Below are positions 44,682 through 52,475 of a stretch of DNA of 64,000 nucleotides, piece by piece; position 1 is the stretch's first letter; every line of letters begins with the position of its first letter. The position numbers and the translations under genes are program-made. Where the stretch lies: positions 2,490,001-2,554,000 of the forward strand of contig NZ_WIQK01000001.1 in NCBI RefSeq assembly GCF_015732155.1. Reading direction: 5' to 3'. The DNA is from Pectinatus sottacetonis. Its GTDB lineage: Bacteria; Bacillota; Negativicutes; Selenomonadales; Selenomonadaceae. The notes under the pieces are model-generated. The model had not been told where the DNA came from, made no database searches, and saw nothing but the letters and a program-made list of their open reading frames with translations.

Positions 44682-45410
44682 ATGTCTAATCCTGTTATGC
44701 GTATATTAAAGAAGGAATCTGACTCAATAACTTTTGGTGAAACAGCAACTTTATCCGGTTCTATAAAAAAAAGCATTGGTCTTATTGCACTAACAATAGC
44801 AGCAGCCGTTATGGCAGCGCGTTTTTTTGCCAATACTGATTTAGCAGTCATGGGAATGGGAATCGGGTTTATTGGTGGTTTTATTTTGGCAATGGTAACA
44901 TGTTTTAAACCGGTTATAGCTGAATATACAGCGCCTGGTTATGCTGTGTTTGAAGGTATGGCTCTTGGTATTATTTCATATCAGTTTGAGCAGCTGTATT
45001 TTGGTATATCCGCTATTGCGGTTGGTATTACATTTACCATAATGATATTAATGCTTGTATTTTGGCGTACTGGCATTATAAAAGTGACAGATCGGTTGCG
45101 TTCTGCCATTATAAGTATGACAGTAGCGGTTGCTATATTTTACATTATAAATCTTGTAGTTTCCTTTTTCGGTGTTAATTTATTACCCAATACAGGGATA
45201 TTAGGAATCGGTATATCATTTATAATTGCTGGAATTGCTTCATTAAATCTGCTTATTGATTTTGATAATATAGAAAGATCAGTAGCGCAGGGACTGCCTA
45301 AATATATGGAATACTTCACAGCCTTTGGTTTGTTGGTGACATTAGTGTGGCTTTACGTTGAAATACTTCGCTTAACAGCAATGATATTGTCGATGTTTAA
45401 TGATAACTAA
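44682..45410 (+). CDS. Bax inhibitor-1/YccA-family membrane protein
   Basis: This 242-residue protein has about seven membrane helices and no signal peptide. It opens with MSNPVMRILKKESDSITFGE, a charged cytoplasmic region, then helices from residue 30. The C-terminal LLIDFDNIERSVAQGLPKYM is the BI-1/YbhL-type segment with conserved aspartates (near 196-215), followed by the last helix. Bacterial BI-1 relatives act as pH-sensitive calcium leak channels (BsYetJ). The ribosome-binding site is AAAGGA. It is a single-gene unit with a strong terminator. Confidence 0.87.
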   Translation: MSNPVMRILKKESDSITFGETATLSGSIKKSIGLIALTIAAAVMAARFFANTDLAVMGMGIGFIGGFILAMVTCFKPVIAEYTAPGYAVFEGMALGIISYQFEQLYFGISAIAVGITFTIMILMLVFWRTGIIKVTDRLRSAIISMTVAVAIFYIINLVVSFFGVNLLPNTGILGIGISFIIAGIASLNLLIDFDNIERSVAQGLPKYMEYFTAFGLLVTLVWLYVEILRLTAMILSMFNDN

Positions 45411-45490
45411 TGTAATATAATATTATAAATAATTGCGAGAACATAATAATTTATAAAAATTATTTCAAATAAAATAGTGAAAAATATAAA

Positions 45491-45522
45491 AAAACTGGCA
45501 GGAAATATTTCCTGTCAGTTTT
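45491..45522 (+). terminator. Terminator after the BI-1 gene
   Basis: AAAACTGGCAGGAAA and TTTCCTGTCAGTTTT (one G-U) form a 15-bp stem with a 2-nt loop, followed by TTTTATTT. Confidence 0.88.
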
Positions 45523-45654
45523 TTTTATTTACAGGAAATTTACTAAACCTTAATTCATTAGGACAGATAATAATATATCATTGTTTTAGTTAGTTACTTA
45601 GCAGTTGAATATCATATTTTAAAAGTGTGTAGATTTTTTAAAGGAGTTTGTAAA

Positions 45655-46689
45655 TTGTCTGAAATTATTTTAGAAAATATTACTAAAGCATATGATTCAA
45701 AAACAAATGTTGTTGAAAAATTAAATCTTACGATACCTGACAAAGGGTTTACTGTTCTTGTCGGTCCGTCAGGCTGTGGAAAATCAACAATACTACGAAT
45801 GATAGCTGGTTTGGAGCCAATTACTGCGGGCAGACTTTACTTCGACAAAAAAGTAATGAATAATATTTCACCACAGAAAAGAAATATTGCTATGGTTTTT
45901 CAAAATTATGCATTATATCCCACGATGACTGTTAAGGAAAATATTGAATTTGGTCTTATAAACCGTAAAGTAGAAAAAGCAGAGAGAACAATACGGATAA
46001 AGGAAGTGGCTGAAACTGTGGGTTTGGGAGATTTTTTGCGGCGGTATCCCAGCGAGTTATCTGGAGGACAAAGACAGAGAGTGGCTGTAGCCCGTGCTAT
46101 GGTAAAAAAACCAGATGTGTTTTTGATGGATGAGCCATTATCCAACTTGGATGCACGATTACGCAACCAAATGCGCACAGAACTTATTGATCTGCATAAT
46201 AAGCTAGATGCGACCTTTATTTATGTTACGCATGACCAGGTTGAGGCGATGTCCATGGCCTCAAAAATAGTGCTTATTAATAATGGTGTTATCCAGCAGG
46301 AGTCTTCACCTGAGAATATTTATAGCCAGCCTAAAAATATTTTTACGGCACAATTTATTGGTGTACCGGCAATGAATATATTAAACTGTGACTCATTTTC
46401 TGGGGATAGAGTTTTTCCTCAAGATGCGAGTTATATGGGATTCAGACCGTCAAAGGTAAAGTTGGAAAAAAATCAAAAAGGCGATTTATGTTTTCATGGC
46501 ACTATTGTTACACATGAATATTTTGGCAGTGAAATTGTTTATAGATTAAAGACAAATCAGGGAGTTATAGCTTTTAAAACGTTTTTAACGCAAATCATAC
46601 CGATGAATAAGGAGGTTAGCATATATGTCGAAGAATCAGACTGCCACTTTTTTGACAGAGAAAAAAACCGCATCAATAATTGTGGCTGA
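45655..46689 (+). CDS. ABC transporter ATP-binding protein (UgpC/MsmX type)
   Basis: This ATPase energises the sugar- or glycerophosphate-type importer encoded next. From the TTG at 45,655 (8 nt after AAGGAG) it has 344 residues. Walker A GPSGCGKST (near 38), Q-loop VFQNYALYP (near 82), LSGGQRQRVAVARAM (near 134), Walker B VFLMDEPLSNLDA (near 154) and THDQ (near 192) are all present. A C-terminal MalK/UgpC-like OB domain follows. Its end overlaps the first permease gene by 65 nt, indicating tight coupling. Confidence 0.92.
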   Translation: MSEIILENITKAYDSKTNVVEKLNLTIPDKGFTVLVGPSGCGKSTILRMIAGLEPITAGRLYFDKKVMNNISPQKRNIAMVFQNYALYPTMTVKENIEFGLINRKVEKAERTIRIKEVAETVGLGDFLRRYPSELSGGQRQRVAVARAMVKKPDVFLMDEPLSNLDARLRNQMRTELIDLHNKLDATFIYVTHDQVEAMSMASKIVLINNGVIQQESSPENIYSQPKNIFTAQFIGVPAMNILNCDSFSGDRVFPQDASYMGFRPSKVKLEKNQKGDLCFHGTIVTHEYFGSEIVYRLKTNQGVIAFKTFLTQIIPMNKEVSIYVEESDCHFFDREKNRINNCG

Positions 46690-47563
46690 TGAGTTCACGT
46701 TTATGAAAATAAAGCCATATTTATTTATTGCTCCAGCACTACTTGTATTTATTATATTTAATATATATCCTTTATTTTCTATGATAAATTTATCATTTTA
46801 TAGGTGGAATCTTATATCACCTAATGTGATTTTTGCAGGATTAGGCAACTATCTGAGTTTGTTTGCTGATCCGGTATTTTACAAGGTGTTGAAGAATACC
46901 GGAATATATACTGTATGCACTGTAGGATTTTCCATACTTTTCGCGATGCTGCTGGCTGTTTATTTAAATAATAAAAGTAAGGTAAGCATTTTTTTACAAA
47001 GTATCATTTTTTTGCCATATGTTGTTTCACTAGCCTCGGTAGCTTTTTTATGGATGTGGATGATGAATAGTGATTTGGGATTGCTGAATTATATATTTTC
47101 CTTTGTAGGAATTGATAAGATAGATTGGCTGGGGAATCCTCATATTGCCATGTTTTCGCTGTCATTAATATCAATCTGGAAAACAGTAGGATATAATACG
47201 TTGATAATCCTGGCAGCAATGCAGGTTATCCCACCATATTTGTACGAAGCAGCAGCGCTTGATAATGCTTCTGTTTATAAAACATTTACTAAAATAACTT
47301 TTCCTATGATATCACCCACACTGTTTTTTTTAGTAATCGTTGATATTATTGCATCTTTTAAGGTGTTTGAAACGATCCAGATTATTACGCGCGGCGGTCC
47401 GCAGAATGCGACAAATACGCTTGTTTATTATATTTATGAGCAGGGATTCCACTTTTATAAAATAGGTGAAGCTTCTACTATTGCTGTCGTGCTACTCGTA
47501 ATAATAGGGTTGTTTACTATACTCTACTTCAAGTCACTTGCCAATAAAATACATTATTGCTGA
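46625..47563 (+). CDS. ABC transporter permease (UgpA-like)
   Basis: This 312-residue inner-membrane protein has six helices. The first follows YLFIAPALLVFIIFNIYPLF (near 32-51), and the EAA loop reads YEAAALDNASVYKTFTKITFPMISPT (split: EAAALDNAS...FTKITFP, near 208-228). The ATG at 46,625 has AAGGAGG at 8 nt and starts inside the 3' end of the ATPase gene. It pairs with the following permease as in the UgpAE/MalFG class. The substrate is unknown from this protein alone. Confidence 0.9.
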   Translation: MSKNQTATFLTEKKTASIIVADEFTFMKIKPYLFIAPALLVFIIFNIYPLFSMINLSFYRWNLISPNVIFAGLGNYLSLFADPVFYKVLKNTGIYTVCTVGFSILFAMLLAVYLNNKSKVSIFLQSIIFLPYVVSLASVAFLWMWMMNSDLGLLNYIFSFVGIDKIDWLGNPHIAMFSLSLISIWKTVGYNTLIILAAMQVIPPYLYEAAALDNASVYKTFTKITFPMISPTLFFLVIVDIIASFKVFETIQIITRGGPQNATNTLVYYIYEQGFHFYKIGEASTIAVVLLVIIGLFTILYFKSLANKIHYC

Positions 47564-47577
47564 GTAGGAGAATTTAT

Positions 47578-48405
47578 ATGACGATAAAATTGATATCAGT
47601 CCGTTTATTACGTTGCATAGTGAATATAATATTATTTTTGATTTTCTTTTTTCCGTTTTACTGGCTTTTTATAACTTCTTTTAAAACACTGGGTGCTACG
47701 ATGGTTTTTCCGCCTAAATTATTTCCAGATACATTCCTTTTCCAGAATTATGTTGATGCTTTTAAGGCTATTCCTTTTCTACAGTTTATTGAAAATTCAT
47801 TAGTAGTTACAGTGACCATTCTTATTCTTCAGATGCTTACTATTGTACCGGCTGCATATGGTTTTGCCCGATATAATTTTAAAGGTCGTAGTTTTTTCTT
47901 TGGAATGACAATGCTTACAATGATGATTCCTGTGCAGCTGACGTTTTTGCCTGTTTTTATCATGTTTAGTAATTGGGGGATGATAAATTCTTATTGGTCA
48001 CTTATTCTGCCATTTGCTTCTAATGCCTTTGGTATATTCATGCTGAGACAAACTTTTAAGCAGGTACCACATGAATTGATAGAGGCAGCGAAATTGGATG
48101 GAGCCAGTGAATACAGGATACTTACAAAGATTTTTCTGCCGCTTGCCCGACCAACTTTGATAACCATAGGAATGCTTACATTCATTGATGTTTGGAATGA
48201 CTACTTCTGGCCTTTGGTTATGACAACAAACGATGCTGTAAGGACGCTTCCTGTAGGAATAGCAGCTCTACGGCAGGTGGAATCGGGGATTCATTATAAT
48301 ATATTAATGGCAGGTAATGTTATGCTGATATTACCAATAATAATTGTTTTTATTTTAGCACAGAAGCAAATAATCAGAGCATTTACATACTTTGGCAGTA
48401 AATAA
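47578..48405 (+). CDS. ABC transporter permease (UgpE-like)
   Basis: From the ATG at 47,578 (7 nt after AGGAG) the protein has 275 residues and six helices. The first is IVNIILFLIFFFPFYWLFIT and the EAA loop reads LIEAAKLDGASEYRILTKIF followed by LPLARP (near 171-196). A TTG 21 bases earlier is in frame but lies inside the end of the first permease gene. It completes the heterodimeric membrane part of the importer. Confidence 0.9.
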   Translation: MTIKLISVRLLRCIVNIILFLIFFFPFYWLFITSFKTLGATMVFPPKLFPDTFLFQNYVDAFKAIPFLQFIENSLVVTVTILILQMLTIVPAAYGFARYNFKGRSFFFGMTMLTMMIPVQLTFLPVFIMFSNWGMINSYWSLILPFASNAFGIFMLRQTFKQVPHELIEAAKLDGASEYRILTKIFLPLARPTLITIGMLTFIDVWNDYFWPLVMTTNDAVRTLPVGIAALRQVESGIHYNILMAGNVMLILPIIIVFILAQKQIIRAFTYFGSK

Positions 48406-48419
48406 AGGGAGAGGTTAAA

Positions 48420-49703
48420 ATGAATTTAAAAAAGATAGCAGCCGTAACAATGGCAATGGTTTCGCTTGCCGCTTTTACCGGCTGTGGTTTTAGCACAACT
48501 GTAGGCAGTGGAAAGAATGGTGAGGTTCAGTTAAAATATTGGTATGCATGGCAGGATAAAATTGCCGAAAATAACAAGGAACGTGTCAAAGAATTCAATG
48601 ATACAGTGGGAAAAGAAAAACATATACATGTTACAGCTGAATATCAAGGAACATATGATGATTTGCAAAATAAACTTCAAGCAGCTTTTGCGGCAAAAAA
48701 TGCACCGGCAGTGGCGGTTATTGAAATTTCTAGTATGGGAAGATTTGCCAAAGCCAATATGCTTGTACCGCTTGATAAATGGTTCAGCAAGGAAGATCTT
48801 GCCGATTTTTATCCCGGATTAATGGGAAACTCATATATTGATGAAAAATGTTATGGTATTCCTTATCTGCGTTCAACTCCTATTTTATATTATAATAAGA
48901 CATTATTTAAAAAAGCAGGTATAGATCCTGATCACGGACCAGCAACATGGCAAGAACTAGCTGAAGATGCCAAAAAATTGGCAGATATCGGTGTTATTGG
49001 TTATGGTTTTGAAACTGATCCGTGGCATATAGAAGCAATGCTGGGTTGTACAGGAGCAACTGTACTTAGTAAAGATGAAAAATCTGTTACATTTAACAGC
49101 AGTGCAGCTATGAAATTATATAATTTTTATCGTGATGGTGAACAGCATAATAACTTTAAATATTATAATGGCGATAACGCATCCGACAATGTAAATACAG
49201 CATTTTTTAATCAACAATTGGCTATGCACATTGATTCTACTTCTGATATTTCAAATGATTTAGCTATTTCTAAGCAAAATGGTTTTGAAATTGGAACAGC
49301 TTTTATTCCCAAAAATACAGTTAATTCTGTACCGACTGGTGGTTGTAACTTGGTGATGACAAATACGCTTGATGAGAAACAAAAAGAAGCAGCAGCAGAA
49401 TTTATAAAATTTATGACCAGCCCGAAAGAAGCTGTAAAATCCCATATAAAAACAGGCTATCTGCCAACACGTAAAAGTATTGCAAATGACCCACAGATAG
49501 TGGAATTATATAAAAAGCATCCCCAATATAAAACGGCTGTGGATCAGCTAAAATATGGACATAGAAGAGCATTTAATCCTCATTATACAGAAATGTTAAA
49601 AATTTACACTAATACCCTTGATAAAATATTCACCAGCAATGTAAATATTAAAGAAACAATTGATTCTATAGTGGCTAAGTGTAATGCTATTTTAAACCAG
49701 TGA
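48420..49703 (+). CDS. Extracellular substrate-binding lipoprotein (UgpB-like)
   Basis: This 427-residue protein has a lipoprotein signal peptide: KKIAAVTMAMVSLAAFTGC with the lipid-anchoring cysteine near 22. The mature part is a family-1 periplasmic binding protein: YWYAWQD, the AAFAAKNAPAVAVIE stretch, PYLRSTPILYYNKTLFKKAG (near 143-162), and a GFETDPW ligand-region segment. It resembles glycerol-3-phosphate/sugar-binding proteins. It follows ugpE by 14 nt. The next gene is a phosphodiesterase, favouring a phosphodiester or sugar phosphate ligand. Confidence 0.9.
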   Translation: MNLKKIAAVTMAMVSLAAFTGCGFSTTVGSGKNGEVQLKYWYAWQDKIAENNKERVKEFNDTVGKEKHIHVTAEYQGTYDDLQNKLQAAFAAKNAPAVAVIEISSMGRFAKANMLVPLDKWFSKEDLADFYPGLMGNSYIDEKCYGIPYLRSTPILYYNKTLFKKAGIDPDHGPATWQELAEDAKKLADIGVIGYGFETDPWHIEAMLGCTGATVLSKDEKSVTFNSSAAMKLYNFYRDGEQHNNFKYYNGDNASDNVNTAFFNQQLAMHIDSTSDISNDLAISKQNGFEIGTAFIPKNTVNSVPTGGCNLVMTNTLDEKQKEAAAEFIKFMTSPKEAVKSHIKTGYLPTRKSIANDPQIVELYKKHPQYKTAVDQLKYGHRRAFNPHYTEMLKIYTNTLDKIFTSNVNIKETIDSIVAKCNAILNQ

Positions 49704-49729
49704 TTCGTATATAAGAATAAGAGGATAAA

Positions 49730-50971
49730 ATGAAAAACAAATTAGCATTGATCTGCATTGACTCATTTTTTACATCTGATATGAAATATAGCAATAACTT
49801 AAATAATTTTCAGGAGATATTCGCTGATAGTGTTATTTGTCCCGATATCCGTTGCGTATATCCAACACTGACTTATCCCTGTCATGCATCAGTAATAAGC
49901 GGCTGTTATCCAGAAAAGACGGGAATTACCCACAATGAAAAATTAGATCCATTTTCTGATAATAAGTTTTGGAATTGGTATTATAAAGATATAAAGGTTC
50001 CCACAATGCTTGATTATCTGCGGCAGAAAAAAAAGACCACAGCATTGATAATGTGGCCGGTTAGTGCAGGAGCACCAGCTGATTACTGCATTCCTGAAAT
50101 ATGGAGTCCAGATAGATATGAAAAAGATCCTATGGAAAAATACTGTAGTAAAAATATAAAAGAGATATATAATGAATTTAAATATATCAGGAATTGGAAA
50201 CTATATCCCGAACAGGATCTCTTTGCAACAGCAGCTGCGGCAAAAATTGTGACTGAATATACGCCTGACTTTTTGGCAGTGCATATAACGACATTGGATC
50301 ATTATCGTCATGTTTACGGCACTCATGCAAAGGAGGTTAATCTTGCCCTTAAATTTCATAATGAGTGGCTGGGCATACTTCTGGAAGCTTATAAAAAAGC
50401 AGGTATCTATGAAGAAACAACGTTTGTATTAATTGGGGATCATGGACAAATGCCGGTCAACCATGATATTTGTCTTAATTATTTATTTAAAGAAAGCGGA
50501 CTCATTAAACTTGATGATAATGGTCGTATAGAAAAATGGTCAGCTTATGCTCAGTCCTGCGGTATTAGTGCACATATATTTATCAAGGATGAAACTGTCA
50601 AGGACAAGATTTATAATATATTAAAATATGTTAAAAACCTTGGATATATAAATGAAATAATGAATCCAGATGAATATAAAAAAGAACATTTGACAGGAAA
50701 TTTTGCATTCGTTGTTGAAGCAGCTGATTTTTATGCTTTTAGTAATCGAACTGATAAACTGGTGCTGGAATGTAACAGTGATGATTACAAATCATCTTTA
50801 TCAACACATGGGCATTTGCCGGAACGAGGCGAAAAGCCATGTTTCATTATTCATAACAGTACATTGCCTAGAAATATTATAGAAGGCGTGGCTCAGGTAG
50901 ATGAAGCTCCTACAATGCTTAAAATAATGGGAATAGATATGAATACAGCTCAAGGACATGCTATATTTTAA
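49730..50971 (+). CDS. Type I phosphodiesterase / nucleotide pyrophosphatase family enzyme
   Basis: This 413-residue protein of the alkaline-phosphatase superfamily has metal-binding LICIDSF (Asp near 10), the nucleophilic threonine in YPTLTYPCHASVISG (near 44-58), HITTLDHYRHVYG (near 181-193), LIGDHGQM (near 231-238) and STHGHLP (near 351-357). The set matches type I phosphodiesterases such as NPP. No signal peptide is visible, so it acts in the cytoplasm. It is the last gene of the importer operon and likely cuts an imported glycerophosphodiester, phosphonate-like or nucleotide-sugar substrate. Its stop codon is part of a long palindrome. Confidence 0.88.
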   Translation: MKNKLALICIDSFFTSDMKYSNNLNNFQEIFADSVICPDIRCVYPTLTYPCHASVISGCYPEKTGITHNEKLDPFSDNKFWNWYYKDIKVPTMLDYLRQKKKTTALIMWPVSAGAPADYCIPEIWSPDRYEKDPMEKYCSKNIKEIYNEFKYIRNWKLYPEQDLFATAAAAKIVTEYTPDFLAVHITTLDHYRHVYGTHAKEVNLALKFHNEWLGILLEAYKKAGIYEETTFVLIGDHGQMPVNHDICLNYLFKESGLIKLDDNGRIEKWSAYAQSCGISAHIFIKDETVKDKIYNILKYVKNLGYINEIMNPDEYKKEHLTGNFAFVVEAADFYAFSNRTDKLVLECNSDDYKSSLSTHGHLPERGEKPCFIIHNSTLPRNIIEGVAQVDEAPTMLKIMGIDMNTAQGHAIF

Positions 50972-51032
50972 CATTTGAATAAAAAATTGCCCATAATTAC
51001 GATTATGGGCAATTTTTTATTCAAATGTTAAA
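50967..51032. terminator. Perfect 31-bp bidirectional terminator between convergent genes
   Basis: Arms 50,967-50,997 and 51,002-51,032 are perfectly complementary with a TACG loop. The left arm contains the phosphodiesterase stop and the right arm contains the last codons and stop of fmt. A-rich and T-rich blocks flank the GC core for both directions. Confidence 0.95.
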
Positions 51033-51949
51033 GGCAGAGTGAGTTTATGTCCATTAATATAATCCCTGGCACTCATCCTTTTTTTATTAGGTGCCTGTAA
51101 TTCTAAAATTTCTATAGAACCCGTTTCAGCAGCAACAAGAAAACCGTGTTTAGTTATTCTGACTATTTCTCCCGGATGAAGAAAATTTTCTTCAGATAAG
51201 GCCGTCTGCCATATTTTAATTTTTTTACCTTCCAATATACTATAAGCAACTGGCCACGAATTAAGACCACGTACCTGATTATGGATAGATAAAGCAGATT
51301 TTTTCCATTCAATACGACAGGTTGTATCATTCAGTAGTGGAGAATAAGTAGATAATGCATCATCCTGTGCTTTTCTTTGGACTGTACCAGTTTCAATCTG
51401 TTTTATTGTTCTATCCAGAAGAGCTGCTCCCATAATCATAAGTTTATCATGCAAAACTTCTGTAGTCATGTCATCGGTAATTTGTATACTATCATTTAAG
51501 ATTATGTCACCGGTATCAAGGCCGGCGTCCATATACATAGTAGTTACGCCGGTTTCTTTCTCACCGCGGATAATTGCCCAGTGAATAGGAGCGGCACCTC
51601 TGTAACGAGGCAGTAGTGAAGCATGGACATTGATACATCCTTTAGGTGGAATATCAAGTATAGCTTGCGATAAAATCTGACCAAAAGCTACGACAATAAT
51701 TATATCTGGTTTTAAATCCGCTAGTTTTTTTACAAAAGAAAATTCTTTTATTTTTACTGGTTGTAAAACAGGAATATTATGTTCCAAGGCAAATGTCTTT
51801 ACTGGAGAAGGGGTTAGTTTTTGTCCACGGCCTCTTTTTTTGTCAGGTTGTGTTATTACTGTGACAACATTGCATATTTCGCATAATTTTGCCAAACAGG
51901 GAACAGCAAAATCTGGTGTTCCCATAAAAATAGCTCTAAATTTAGGCAT
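51017..51949 (-). CDS. fmt: Methionyl-tRNA formyltransferase
   Basis: Fmt formylates initiator Met-tRNA with 10-formyl-tetrahydrofolate. The 310-residue protein begins FRAIFMGTPDFAVPCL and has NVHASLLPRYRGAAPIHWAI (near 108-127) with the catalytic Asn and His, then GVTTMYMDAGLDTGDI (near 133-148) with the catalytic Asp. The C-terminal OB-like domain closes with LQAPNKKRMSA. It overlaps def by 8 nt. Its last four codons and stop are in the shared terminator palindrome. Confidence 0.96.
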   Translation of the reverse strand: MPKFRAIFMGTPDFAVPCLAKLCEICNVVTVITQPDKKRGRGQKLTPSPVKTFALEHNIPVLQPVKIKEFSFVKKLADLKPDIIIVVAFGQILSQAILDIPPKGCINVHASLLPRYRGAAPIHWAIIRGEKETGVTTMYMDAGLDTGDIILNDSIQITDDMTTEVLHDKLMIMGAALLDRTIKQIETGTVQRKAQDDALSTYSPLLNDTTCRIEWKKSALSIHNQVRGLNSWPVAYSILEGKKIKIWQTALSEENFLHPGEIVRITKHGFLVAAETGSIEILELQAPNKKRMSARDYINGHKLTLPLTFE

Positions 51950-52412
51950 TTTTATCTCCCTCTTTAACTAGGGAAAGTGCCTTATCCACAAATAATATGC
52001 CATCTAAATGGTCAATTTCATGCTGTAGGCAACGAGAGAGTAGATCTCCCTTAGCTGTTATGCGCTGCTGTTTGCCACGACGATTGAGAAATTTTACTGA
52101 TACATCAGCAAAACGCTCAACCTGACCGCTCATTCCGGGGACACTCAAACAACCTTCTATACCTGTCATACTGCCGCTTTTACGGACAATTTCAGGATTG
52201 ATCAATTCGATTAATCCATTACCTATATCAATAACGATAACTTTTTGGGAAATTCCTACTTGTGGAGCGGCTAATCCTACTCCATCAGCATCATACATTG
52301 TTTGAGCCATATTATCAAGCAGCCTTCTTATAGTGCTGTCAATTTTTTCCACTGTTTCAGCTTTTTGTTTCAATACGGGCGAGCCAATTTTTTTTATTTC
52401 TAGTGCTGACAT
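51942..52412 (-). CDS. def: Peptide deformylase
   Basis: Def removes the formyl group from new proteins. The 156-residue metalloenzyme has all three motifs: GVGLAAPQVG (near 45-54), EGCLS (near 88-92, metal Cys) and QHEIDHLDG (near 130-138, His-Glu-Ile-Asp-His). The def-fmt pair is downstream of priA, the usual Firmicutes order. Confidence 0.96.
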   Translation of the reverse strand: MSALEIKKIGSPVLKQKAETVEKIDSTIRRLLDNMAQTMYDADGVGLAAPQVGISQKVIVIDIGNGLIELINPEIVRKSGSMTGIEGCLSVPGMSGQVERFADVSVKFLNRRGKQQRITAKGDLLSRCLQHEIDHLDGILFVDKALSLVKEGDKNA

Positions 52413-52475
52413 ATTTAATTATCATCTCCATATATTTCTCTAATAATTCTATCATTGTACGGGAAAAAACACAAA

